From JBAVOR01 sp049692255 (lineage in GTDB: Bacteria > Babelota > Babeliae > Babelales > JACPOV01): DNA of 64,000 bases. The stretch covers positions 1 to 64,000 of the forward strand of contig JBAVOR010000006.1 of NCBI GenBank assembly GCA_049692255.1, given 5' to 3'. Positions within the stretch are counted from its first letter, which is position 1. Each line of letters begins with the position of its first letter. Position numbers and translations under genes: made by a program. The notes beneath the pieces were generated by a model. The model saw nothing but the letters and a program-made list of their open reading frames with translations, had not been told where the DNA came from and made no database searches. Below are positions 1 to 10,300 of this stretch, piece after piece.

Positions 1-2319
1 AAGCTTACAATCGTTCTCATTGTTGCTCACTATTTTTTCTAAAAGTTCTTTATACTGAACAATAACATTTTTGTTCTTTACGCTGTTTTCTAAAAGTTCA
101 AACAGTTTATTACGAATTCCTTTTGACAGCGTACTATCAACAGAGATTCCTTGGCCTTTTTTCATCTCCATTAATTCACTAATTTGCATCAGCTGCTCTG
201 GATTAAGCGTATTAATAATCCATTCATCTAAAATACCCGTGTTCCTATATTCAGATTTGGTCACCGCAAACGCTTTAGTATATTCCCCTACGGCAAGATA
301 TAAATTACGGATATCGATAGGATTTTGCAGAATTCCATTACTTTTTGCCAGTTCCACTGTCTTTAACAACTGGGGCGCATCTTGTAACGGTTTTTTAACA
401 TTTCTTCCGGTAAGATCAAATGGCAATTGAGAGATGTATTTTTTCTGATAATCCGCTGCTTGTAAATAGGCAGTAACTACTGCACCGAGCGATTTAATAG
501 ATAGAGTGTGGATCTCATAATCGGCCTGTAGAAGATAGAGTGCAATTTTATTCAGCTGAGGTCCATTTTTATCAGTTGTCGCCTGCTTCCACAACTCAAC
601 AAACACCAGTGGATGCTGATCTTTTTCTTCTACTACTGCTTCTACTTCTAATTGATGCGCTTTACACAGCTCCTCAGACAGCCCAGATTTGGTTGGTTCT
701 TTTGCTACTGTTTTTTTTATCGGCTCAGACGGTTTCTGTTTTTTATCGACGCCCTGCACAGCATCTTGTTTTTGATCATCCTGGTGGCGTACAGTAGGCA
801 TCGTCTGCAGCGTTTCTTGATACACAATCTCACTCGCCGCATTGCTGCTAAATTTCTTGAGTTCAGTAATCCATTTCGTATCGTTCAGCTGGCATAACAA
901 CCCTACGGTATTGAATGCTTCAGGAAAACAACGATGCCGTATTAAATGTTCATAAAGCCGGGCATACGCAGGTTCATAGAGCCAGATAAGCGGTAGCATT
1001 AGCTTACTTTTTTCATCATAAACACCAAAATCTACTGCTCGCAATGCCTGCATACCCAGGTGATCACTAAGGCCGTGTTGCCCTACCCACGCAGCCAACT
1101 GTGAAAATAAAAATTGTGCGGGCACATACGTATTTGTTGCTAAATACTCAAAACAGCGATCTATCTTCTGCTGATGTTCATTGCTATCAAATGCTTGCGA
1201 GAAGAGAGCAGGAGTAGTTGCATAGGTTTCCATCGGCGGGCATTCCCCTGTAAGGGTAGAATATGCTATCACATATTGCGCAATATGATGACCACACTCA
1301 GCTGCTTTCGCAAACTCCACCACAGCATCAGCGTTGTTACCGCATGTCAATTTTTCACATGCCCCATCAAATAGAACTCGCAGTTCGGATATGTACTTAT
1401 TTTTATACATGTTATTATACGCTGCGAACGTTGCGTAACTGCTGATTTGGGGTGACACAAGAAGGGGATTGTGCTTTACAGAAGAATCAGCAGGCACTGC
1501 ACATAGCTCAGTGCTCTGTTGATTCTTATCCGCGCTTTGCCTGTATGCAAAAGCACCATCTGGTAAAAAGGCATACGAGAACAACTCTTTCTTCCAACCG
1601 TCATACCGTATTTGACAGAGTGACCGTAGCAAAGAAAACGCCTCAAGAAGCGCCCCTTCTTTCTTTACTTTGTAATACGCAGACCTATAAGTGGGTTCAT
1701 GTATATATTGCACCGGAAACGATTGTTTCAGCTGTGCATCATATATACATATCATAGATGGCTCCATGGCATTCTTGAATTGCATGTCAGCCCATTGCTT
1801 ATTGCCAGTCCATACAAATAGTTGCGCGAGAAGCAATCGCGCGGGAAAATACCTATTTCCATTGAGGTATGAAAAGCTCTGATCTGCCATTGTTTCATCG
1901 AGCGCATTATTTCTGTCGAATGTTTTTAAAAATAGTCGAGGCTTAATAGCATATGTATCGCATAAAGGGAACCCACCGGTAATCTCATGATACGCTAACA
2001 TATAGCGCGCAATATGATGGTCATCTTTTTCAGCCAGCTGTTCTAAATCAGTAATAAGGATCTTTTTTTCTGTTTGCTGCGCTACCTGCTCAAGCTCTTT
2101 TCTTTTTTTCTTGTTGTCTTCGTGTATCAGCGCCTCGTGCACACGATTAAATCTGTCTTGTATCTCTTGATGATAAGTTTTCTTAAACGCTTCATTATAT
2201 GCACTAAACGTTGCGTATGAACTCATTTTCGGTGGGATTAACAATGCACTCTCTCCCCCATACAATGGCATCGCAATAATACATAACAACACGTATAAAG
2301 CGTGCCACTGCAAAAACAT
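1..2319 (-). CDS. Giant secreted repeat protein, paralogue A (3' end outside window)
   Basis: The frame is open for 773 codons from an ATG at 2319 to the window edge, so the C-terminus is missing. The start is supported by AAGGATAG about 5 nt upstream. The first ~20 residues are a hydrophobic signal peptide. The protein then has two copies of a ~190-residue alpha-helical module. Each copy opens with SSYATF followed by AYN and contains a Y/F-x-PA-x-LL/LF-x-QL motif and an EPxY motif. Each closes with a Trp-x-x-EL segment. A Lys/Glu-rich linker follows the second copy, and then a region clearly homologous to the two neighbouring giant genes (VELWKQ, TAYLQAA, LPFDLT, NPIDIRNLY). The modules resemble Sel1/TPR repeats. 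The family is not one I recognise. I infer a secreted or surface protein interaction scaffold. Nothing catalytic is visible. Confidence 0.85.
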   Translation of the reverse strand, partial: MFLQWHALYVLLCIIAMPLYGGESALLIPPKMSSYATFSAYNEAFKKTYHQEIQDRFNRVHEALIHEDNKKKRKELEQVAQQTEKKILITDLEQLAEKDDHHIARYMLAYHEITGGFPLCDTYAIKPRLFLKTFDRNNALDETMADQSFSYLNGNRYFPARLLLAQLFVWTGNKQWADMQFKNAMEPSMICIYDAQLKQSFPVQYIHEPTYRSAYYKVKKEGALLEAFSLLRSLCQIRYDGWKKELFSYAFLPDGAFAYRQSADKNQQSTELCAVPADSSVKHNPLLVSPQISSYATFAAYNNMYKNKYISELRVLFDGACEKLTCGNNADAVVEFAKAAECGHHIAQYVIAYSTLTGECPPMETYATTPALFSQAFDSNEHQQKIDRCFEYLATNTYVPAQFLFSQLAAWVGQHGLSDHLGMQALRAVDFGVYDEKSKLMLPLIWLYEPAYARLYEHLIRHRCFPEAFNTVGLLCQLNDTKWITELKKFSSNAASEIVYQETLQTMPTVRHQDDQKQDAVQGVDKKQKPSEPIKKTVAKEPTKSGLSEELCKAHQLEVEAVVEEKDQHPLVFVELWKQATTDKNGPQLNKIALYLLQADYEIHTLSIKSLGAVVTAYLQAADYQKKYISQLPFDLTGRNVKKPLQDAPQLLKTVELAKSNGILQNPIDIRNLYLAVGEYTKAFAVTKSEYRNTGILDEWIINTLNPEQLMQISELMEMKKGQGISVDSTLSKGIRNKLFELLENSVKNKNVIVQYKELLEKIVSNNENDCKL

Positions 2320-2344
2320 TACTATCCTTCACTCGATTTATTAT

Positions 2345-2431
2345 ACAATTTTATATGTGTATTTAAAATTGCTACTACTGTACTGGTTTGCCCCCTACAA
2401 ATCAAGGTATTTTTCTACTCATGCGCTGATG
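2345..2431 (-). repeat. 87-bp upstream element, copy 1
   Basis: This stretch aligns without gaps to 12454..12540, with 76 of 87 positions identical by eye, including an unbroken 26-bp block. Both copies lie just upstream of a giant repeat-protein gene on the minus strand, so the 5' regulatory region was duplicated along with the genes or has been kept for co-regulation. Confidence 0.8.
2377..2405 (-). promoter_or_regulatory. Predicted sigma-70-type promoter of paralogue A
   Basis: On the minus strand a TTGATT -35 box (2405 to 2400) is followed after 17 bp by a TACAGT -10 box (2382 to 2377). Box sequences and spacing are identical in the second copy at 12486..12514. Transcription would start near 2370, giving a leader of about 50 nt. 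The rest of the 267-bp gap between 2320 and 2586 holds no gene. A short palindrome built on GCGCAT lies near 2516-2539. Confidence 0.5.
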
Positions 2432-2586
2432 TCCACCAGCGAGTACCGATACGCATGTGCTTAGCACAAACTCACTGCTCTGACACCGCATTGCCTTGCG
2501 CCATGATAGATTACGCGCATTTCTACCTAAGTATGCGCATAAAAACCAGCAGTAGTTCTACCAGGCTATGGTATGAATTCTTCTTA

Positions 2587-5500
2587 TTATTTTTTACTTT
2601 CTTTGTATATTGTCTTCAAGGTATACACTGACTGGCCTAAAGACATCAGTACATCTTTCACCAGATCGCTATTAATAGCACTAGGGGGATACGCTTTGCT
2701 CCTGATCAGTTCGATGCCATCTTTAATGTATCGATTTGCCCCTTCCAATGCGACATGCTTAGATCTATCGTTTTTTATAATCACGTTACTTCTATCGGCA
2801 AGCACTTTAACTTCAGCAGGAGTTTTCATAAAAGACAGCATAATATTCAAAAATTGAGCAGCATATGTATATTGTTCTGCTGATAACTGTGCATATGCTT
2901 CTTTAAACTTTTCAGGAATGGCGTTTATTTTTGCTGCCAAAATCCCCATCTGCTCTGGTGTCATGCGCTTTTCTTCTATTCTCTTGGTCACTTCTAGTTT
3001 CAGCATTTGATATATGCGCACATAGCAAAAACAGAGTAGGTAATTAAGTTTATCGTTGATTGCTATTGCTTTTGGGTTTACGTTTCTCAATTGCTCGAGT
3101 GATTTGCAAATATGCTCTTGTCCGAAACGAACCCACATATGCCGCTCAATTTCGGTAGACATATCATACGATTGACCTTTCAGATAAGAAAATAGTCTTT
3201 CTATCTCTGCATGTATAAGATTTGTATTATATTCTTTTTGCTGGATGCTGATGAACTTTTCTTCATTGAATTGTTCTAATCCTGTAACAAATAGTTTCAG
3301 CGGTTGTGATATAGTTGTTTTTTTAACAGACGTTGCAAAACTTGCGAAATTGGCGAAATCAATCTTAGTAGTTTTCGACCCAAGCTGTACCAATAACTTC
3401 CGTGCATGAACATTATTTTTCTCAGCAAATTTTTGTAGCATTATTTCTGCATCTTTTTCTCCATCTGGCATATCTTCATAGTGCTCATACACAACGTCCA
3501 TGGCATCTTCTGATTCAGGAAAGACATCGTACAGGATTCCAAAAACTGAACTAATGATCTTGTTATATGCTTCTTCTACTGTTGACATTTGCCGCATGCA
3601 TTTAAGGTTATCTTTCAATCGCTGGAACGGTAGCAAGGAATCGTACGAATCTTTTGCAGGGCTTTTTTGCCACCAATCAAGATATCCCATTATACTTGAT
3701 ATGTTATGAGATAATATAGATATCCTTTTTCCTTCATCTTGTACCTTATCATATATCTGAGGATTAACGGTAGTACATCCGCTCAGACACAAGCCTCCTG
3801 CATACAGAGTAGCCTTTGCTTTATTACTTTTTAAAGTATCTGCAGAATTTTTAAGTAAATTTGCGCATTCGATGATATATGTTTCATCACAATCGGCTGT
3901 ATATTTTTCGCATATGTCCTGCATTATTTTTATCCCTTTGCTGACATATTCTATCTCACTACTCGGCATATCAGGGTGCATTTTTTTTACCAGTTCTTGC
4001 ACATGCGGTAGTAACCGGAACCCCACCTCTTTCTTGTTTATTACCTCATTAAAACGAATTATTATTTCTTTGAGCGAAGCTTTAGCCGCGCTATGAATGC
4101 TATACAAAGATAGTAACTCTACCGGCGCGATCTGATCATCTTTTATTTCATCTATCGTTTTTTCTTGCTGCAAAACTGCTCCGAGCATATCAATATCTTC
4201 TGGAGTAACATCTGCGTTAAATCGCGCAATCTTTTTAATAGCATGGATGGCAAATGCTATCATATCTTTTCCATTGGTGAATGGCGGTTTACTCTCTTCT
4301 TTTAATGCCATGTTTGTTTCTTCATCTAATATAAGCGCTAATAAACGCTGCGTTTGCTCATAATCTTCTGATTTAAAATTCGTTGCGGACTCAATCGATT
4401 CTTTAAAATCTCTTGCAACAAGTTTCAGCCAGGTAATAGTGTCGGGCATTTCTTGTGTAGAAAGAAGAGCAATTTGCTTCATTAGAGAAAGCATAAGTAT
4501 TCGATTGTACATGGCGTTATCCTGTGGCGCCATTTCGTTTTCACCTAATATATAACTCTCTAATCCTTTTCTTACAGTATCCAGCGATGTAATACTATAT
4601 TTTTTATCTTTATCAGGCGCAGTAGCAAGCAGTAACGCAAAATAGTTCCCTTGTTCCACTTCATATTTAAGCACTGTAGCTGCATCTGCCTTTTTCGACT
4701 CATGCTTTAACAATTGTTGAATATAGCGCATACGCTCTCTATAATAACGGTCATCGTTTTTCAAAAGCGCATACGCTGAGTCTAATTCAGAATCGTTTCT
4801 ACCATACTCCCCATCAGATAATACTAATGCAGAAAGATCGAAAACAAAGTTCTTAACCCGCGCATCTTGTGTAAAGATATCCCATTTTGGACTACACTTG
4901 TTTGCTAACAGAGCAAGCAGAGAAGTTATGTCATCGATATATGATTCTGTATCTTTGTACTTTTGCTTGGTTACCGCGGTATGTAATGTGCTTACCATAT
5001 CAACAAAAAGGTTCCGCTGTTCTGATTGCCCAATATCAAAATAGGCAAAAAAATCTTTAAGCATTGGTGCATTCTTGAATACTGGCATGCATTGTTGAAT
5101 AAGCTCCTGCTTATTGTCAGTAATTACCTTGTTAAAATGAGTAACCCAAATAGGATCATTCTGTTCTTGCAATGGTGCATACCGCTTAAACAGCTCTTTC
5201 GCTGTACTCCATTTATTCAGCATATATAATTGCACGTTGGTTGATTGAGAAAATGAGTTGCATGGCGCAAAAAATTTATTATTCTGTGCATATACATAAT
5301 CAAGTTGCTTATTCGTCATAGCATCGAGGCACGTTAAAACACATACATTATTGTGCACATTGTTATTCAAAAAACGATTGAGTACCGTTTCATCAATATG
5401 TTGAACCAATTGAGCCGTGGCTGCGTCGAGTTTTGTATTACTTGCTGATAGTGCTTTTATGCAAGAAAGAAGAAGTGCTGTATCATCTTTTCCGTGCTGT

Positions 5501-7281
5501 TGAATAAACTGTTGCAGAGCAGCATTATGTTGAACAATAAATTTAGTATCTTTTGCATTATCCAGCACCGCGCGTACCTTATTTTTCAAAGCTTCAAGAG
5601 GAAACTGGCATTTTATGCTGCCAACAGTAATGCCAGCGATCATTTGCATCAGTTGCTCTTTATCTAAAGAATTAATCATTTTTTCATCAATAGTGCCATT
5701 ACTTTCTAACTGAGCAAGTAATTCATTACATGCTTTTTGATGCTCTCCTATCGCACGATATACATAATACAAATCGGATCGATTTGCTAACAAGTGATTA
5801 TCACACACAAGAGTAACTGCAGTCGATAATGCTGGGATGTTGTGCTTTTTTATTGATGCGGGTATATGGAACGGAAGCGCGGCAATCACCTGTTTTACCT
5901 TACCTGCTGCTTGTAAGTAAGTAGTGATTATCGCATCCCATTCATCTTCCTGAATAGATGTTCCAAGCTTGGTATAATCGATAGCAAGAATATACTTTGC
6001 CATCTTTGCGGCTAGATCAGAAGAGCCATTTGGTTTTAGTACTTCATGCCACAGCGTTACCAACTCCATTGGTGCTGCTTGATTACTCTGCCAAGTTGCA
6101 AACCGTGATTCTAAATCATTCATTTCACGGGTAGTAGCCAGCTTTGTATTCGCCTTCTCTTTTTTGGTATCTTTTTTGTCTGTCAGCGTCAATTGCGTTG
6201 TAACACTTTCATTTTTATTTTTTGATATTTTCCCTCTTCTTTCTCGTATCTGTTCCTTAGTTGGCATTACTTGCATCGACTGAATAGCTGATTCTGTAGC
6301 AGATACTTTTTCTTTTGGTTTTCTCTCTTTATTACTCTCTGCTACTGGAGTTGAAGATTTACCTACCTGCTTATTGTGTGCTTTTTCCCACCCTCTATTT
6401 GATCTTTGCGTAGTGCTTTTTTCTTGTTTTACCGCAGTTGCTTGATTCTGCCCCTCTGACAGCACCGTCAATGTTGTGATCGATGTCCCCTCGGGCGATT
6501 GCGCCTGTGCTTTGCTAAAGACTAATTGCTGCTGCTTTAGAGCAATCCCTTCTTGGAGAGTGTATGTTGCTGCTGTTGGTTCTGTCAAAAACGAAGGAGA
6601 GAATTGAAAATTCGTTAATTCGCGTGACCATTTTTGCTCATCTATTAAACGTAAATAAGAAAGCATATACAATGCTTCTCTCGTACGCCCCCAACTAATA
6701 TGATTCCAATACAGCTGTTCGTGTGCTGGCGCATGAAGGTACGCCGCAGGAATTATTTGATTATTTTCTTTCACCAGTATAGCTGCTGAACGTACCGCTA
6801 ATGATAACGAGTAGTCACTCATGTGATACTGACCAATCCATGAATATATCTGAGACAATAGAAATTGCGCTGGCGTATAAAGAGTTCCGGACAGGTACCC
6901 AATGCTTTCATTCACTGCTGCAACATCTGTGTCAGGATTAAATTCTCTTTTGAAAATGGGTGGCAATGATGGATGGGTATCTAATGAGGGATATGTGTTA
7001 GCTAATTTCGCATATCCTAACACATACTGTGCTCCCTGGTGTCCGCTATGAGCCGCATATTCAAAATATTTATACGCGTCCTTATATTCTCTTTCATTCA
7101 CTTTTTTACATGCCACATCAAAATTCTCTTTTCCAGGCTGTATAGGCATGAAATAGCGATTATATTCGTCAAGCGTTGCCCAGAGACGTGCACCTACTTC
7201 TTTCTTTGATTCTTGCGTATAAGTCGAAAAAAAACTGGCACTAACGGCTACTACTATAACCTGAAAAACAGCGTACAACAT
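2587..7281 (-). CDS. Giant secreted repeat protein, paralogue B (1564 aa)
   Basis: The N-terminus has a hydrophobic stretch (residues ~3-20) that can act as a signal peptide or anchor. Residues ~30-235 form one Sel1/TPR-like module homologous to those of the two neighbouring giants (TPAQFLLSQI, HAPAHEQLY, KWSRELTNF). Residues ~265-385 are a low-complexity Lys/Glu/Thr/Ser-rich linker. The remainder is alpha-helical and aligns along its length with paralogue C, including TYLQAA near 460 and LCFCYVRIYQ near the C-terminus. AAGAGAAAG precedes the ATG. The gene starts 47 bp after paralogue C ends on the same strand with no terminator between them, so the two are probably co-transcribed. It shows no enzymatic motif. 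Function unknown; a secreted scaffold or effector is an inference. Confidence 0.85.
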   Translation of the reverse strand: MLYAVFQVIVVAVSASFFSTYTQESKKEVGARLWATLDEYNRYFMPIQPGKENFDVACKKVNEREYKDAYKYFEYAAHSGHQGAQYVLGYAKLANTYPSLDTHPSLPPIFKREFNPDTDVAAVNESIGYLSGTLYTPAQFLLSQIYSWIGQYHMSDYSLSLAVRSAAILVKENNQIIPAAYLHAPAHEQLYWNHISWGRTREALYMLSYLRLIDEQKWSRELTNFQFSPSFLTEPTAATYTLQEGIALKQQQLVFSKAQAQSPEGTSITTLTVLSEGQNQATAVKQEKSTTQRSNRGWEKAHNKQVGKSSTPVAESNKERKPKEKVSATESAIQSMQVMPTKEQIRERRGKISKNKNESVTTQLTLTDKKDTKKEKANTKLATTREMNDLESRFATWQSNQAAPMELVTLWHEVLKPNGSSDLAAKMAKYILAIDYTKLGTSIQEDEWDAIITTYLQAAGKVKQVIAALPFHIPASIKKHNIPALSTAVTLVCDNHLLANRSDLYYVYRAIGEHQKACNELLAQLESNGTIDEKMINSLDKEQLMQMIAGITVGSIKCQFPLEALKNKVRAVLDNAKDTKFIVQHNAALQQFIQQHGKDDTALLLSCIKALSASNTKLDAATAQLVQHIDETVLNRFLNNNVHNNVCVLTCLDAMTNKQLDYVYAQNNKFFAPCNSFSQSTNVQLYMLNKWSTAKELFKRYAPLQEQNDPIWVTHFNKVITDNKQELIQQCMPVFKNAPMLKDFFAYFDIGQSEQRNLFVDMVSTLHTAVTKQKYKDTESYIDDITSLLALLANKCSPKWDIFTQDARVKNFVFDLSALVLSDGEYGRNDSELDSAYALLKNDDRYYRERMRYIQQLLKHESKKADAATVLKYEVEQGNYFALLLATAPDKDKKYSITSLDTVRKGLESYILGENEMAPQDNAMYNRILMLSLMKQIALLSTQEMPDTITWLKLVARDFKESIESATNFKSEDYEQTQRLLALILDEETNMALKEESKPPFTNGKDMIAFAIHAIKKIARFNADVTPEDIDMLGAVLQQEKTIDEIKDDQIAPVELLSLYSIHSAAKASLKEIIIRFNEVINKKEVGFRLLPHVQELVKKMHPDMPSSEIEYVSKGIKIMQDICEKYTADCDETYIIECANLLKNSADTLKSNKAKATLYAGGLCLSGCTTVNPQIYDKVQDEGKRISILSHNISSIMGYLDWWQKSPAKDSYDSLLPFQRLKDNLKCMRQMSTVEEAYNKIISSVFGILYDVFPESEDAMDVVYEHYEDMPDGEKDAEIMLQKFAEKNNVHARKLLVQLGSKTTKIDFANFASFATSVKKTTISQPLKLFVTGLEQFNEEKFISIQQKEYNTNLIHAEIERLFSYLKGQSYDMSTEIERHMWVRFGQEHICKSLEQLRNVNPKAIAINDKLNYLLCFCYVRIYQMLKLEVTKRIEEKRMTPEQMGILAAKINAIPEKFKEAYAQLSAEQYTYAAQFLNIMLSFMKTPAEVKVLADRSNVIIKNDRSKHVALEGANRYIKDGIELIRSKAYPPSAINSDLVKDVLMSLGQSVYTLKTIYKESKK

Positions 7282-7328
7282 ATGATCTTTCTCTTAAGGT
7301 GCTTATTGTTCTTGTGTATCGATAGTAA

Positions 7329-10300
7329 TTATTTTTGGGTTTGTTTGTTTACATTTTCATTCAGCGGTGTTCTATGCGCTGTAAGATTTTGTTGAGCACC
7401 CTTCTTTAGAGAAGTAGGCAACAGTGACGAAGTCACTTGTTTTTGAAGCGTACTCATTGCATTGCGGATATACGTATAATTTTTTGTCAAGAATGTAAAG
7501 TCTGCTTTGTTTTCTTGCATCAACTGGACACATTCTGCGTGCAATTCTTCTTGTTTCTCTTTGCCGGCAATATATTTCATGGTGAGCCGTAGCAAACTAC
7601 CGCAATATTGATGTACTGGCGAGGGATCAAGATTATTATTTGCTTGATCAAATTTATTCATCACTTGTGCTAGTTGATTGCTCAAAGGAATCCATGCACC
7701 CCTATTTCTAAGCTCTCCTTCCATCTTTTGCTTTAATGCTTGGTAAAATCGCGCATAACAAAAGCAAAGCATAAAATTGATCTTATGTTGCATTTTAATC
7801 GATACTGGTTCTAGCTTAAGCGTTTCAAGAAAACCACAAATACTCTGTTCACCAATAGCATTCCATAACTTATATTCTGAATCATCTAATACATATGTAC
7901 GCGATGATACATACTTCAATATCTTATTGAGTATTTCATTTAAAGCGCCATCATCATTTTGCTGTACTAACTCTTGTACATTTTTTTTATTTTTTAATTG
8001 AAGTAATGCACAAGAAAAGTCGGCAATAAGCTTTTCATTTTTTCCTGCTAATGCACTGATGCGCTTACATTCTTTACGTGTCGATGCTTGGTCGACTGAT
8101 TTAAATTGCGTGCTAAGATACTCGATAAAAGACTGTTCATTTCCGGCACTCGGAAGAGAACTATTTCGATTACAGACATGTGTATTACCCCTGGTTTTGC
8201 AGATTTCTAGAAAAGCGTTCCCTTGCTCGTCATCGTGCAAACATGATGCATCGTCTAAATAAATATCTTTAATAATAACGACTGTTTGCTTTTTCTTAGG
8301 AAACTCTTTTAGTAAGAATTCTATGATATCATTGGCGGTTTTATTTTTATTCGATTGAGCTTCAGGTATCATGCGGCAGTAATAGTGTATATTTTTATGT
8401 AACTCTTCTAGTGCTGCGTCGCATACTTGCGCTGTTTCATTCTGTTTAATAATTGCATCAAGTTGTTGTAGCAGCCCATGCTTCTGTTTTTTTCCTATAC
8501 TAATTATATGTGGCACATTGCTTTCGGAATCCTGTTGCTTATCCATTTGTTGCAAATATGCTTTAATAATTGCTATATTACTTAAAACTAGAAGACTCTT
8601 AGCGCCAATATCTTTACTATTATCGTACAGATGAGGTGATACGGAGGCAAACTCTGCAGTATAAAGCAACTGAGCATAAGAAGAAAATTGATCATCCTTG
8701 AACTGTTTAAGCTTATTTATCACCGTAACAACTATTGTTGCCAATTCATCGGTTGAAATAGACAATTCTTCCACAAACATCTTTTGATGACTTTCGTATA
8801 GTTTCTGTAAGTAAGAAGTAATCCTGATGCATGACTCTATTTCTGCCAAAGTGCTCTCTTTAGAGAGATTATCAACAAAATAGCGTGTTGATTTAAATAA
8901 TTGTTGTCCTAACTCTTTTTTATTAGGAATTTGATCAAAATTCCTATATACATTGAACAATAATGCGACCGAATTTTTTAGACAGCTCCTCAAGAAACTT
9001 GTTTCAAAGAAATTACGATGCATATTGGCACCGCCAGGCATTCTTTGTATCTTTTTTACCTCATCAAAAAAAAGCAGTATCTGTTCTACTAATGCATCAT
9101 CAACTGGTTTGGTAAAATCATTATCATGCATATTCGCTATCATGCCGAGTGCAATAGCATAATCAAGTCCCTTATCAGAAGAAATTTTTGTGAGATACTT
9201 TTTTGCCCCTTCTTTATCGTCTTGTAATAATGCAAGAATACCATTTCCCCACAGCACGCGAGGCTCTTCTTTTTGTTTCGCTTTTTCCCATCGCTCAAAC
9301 TCTGCTTTCAATGGCATATTTTTGAGGCTATCAAGAGTCACTGACAAGGGTATGGTACCCTTATAGTGCGCAATTATATTTTTAATAAAAGAGGCGCATA
9401 ATAATCGTTCGCCAATATCAGTTTTTTGATTAAGACACCCAAATACTGTTTCAAGAGAGCGTTGAAATAATATTTCTTTATTGGGAAAAAATTGATTGGC
9501 AAATTGCTCTAGGAGAAAATCTGTTATAATAAAATAGTTTTTTTCTTTAATTTCTTGTTCAATCAATTGAGTAACTTTATTATCATTAACAAGCTTATAC
9601 AGATAAGTCGTACGGTATAGACAGTACCGAGGGTCATTGCTTAACTGTGTATACGCCCTATCCATCTCCTGTCTATGTTTGTGTATATCCCCATCTGCAA
9701 GAATTACTGAAGCGAGAATAGATGAAGCTTTTTTAAATCCTTCATTATTAAATTCTTTATTACTCCAACCGGGCAATAATAAAAATAAGGGAACAATTGA
9801 CATGGTAAAAAGCTTATCGCTCATAAGAGAATGTCCAGATATAGCCAAGGCCCATTCAATGCTGTACTCAAATACTTTGTGGTGTTCTGTCTTATTAAAT
9901 GAAAGACCTGCAAACCATGCACTAATATCGGTATTTTCATACGCTTGCGCTATATCTTCAACACAGCCTTCTTTATCCAAAGCAAGCACTTGTTCATGTA
10001 AATCTTTAAAATGAGTTACCCATATATCATCGTTATTATTCTGGAGCACCGTATAATAATTAAATAATTCAGTAAAAGTAGAATATTCCGACAGAACAGA
10101 TTTTTGTATTTCTTCTATATCTGGCACTATTGAGGCATACTGTTTATTACGTTTGAGTTCTGTGGCTGTTTTTAATAATGGACGAAACTGTTGCTGCTTG
10201 TATAGCTTATTTATTTCCCATAGCTTTACCTTTGGCTGTTGGGCAAAAAAGCTGTCATTCATGAAAAGTTCTTTGTAGTTATCACACAACAGTCCTAATT

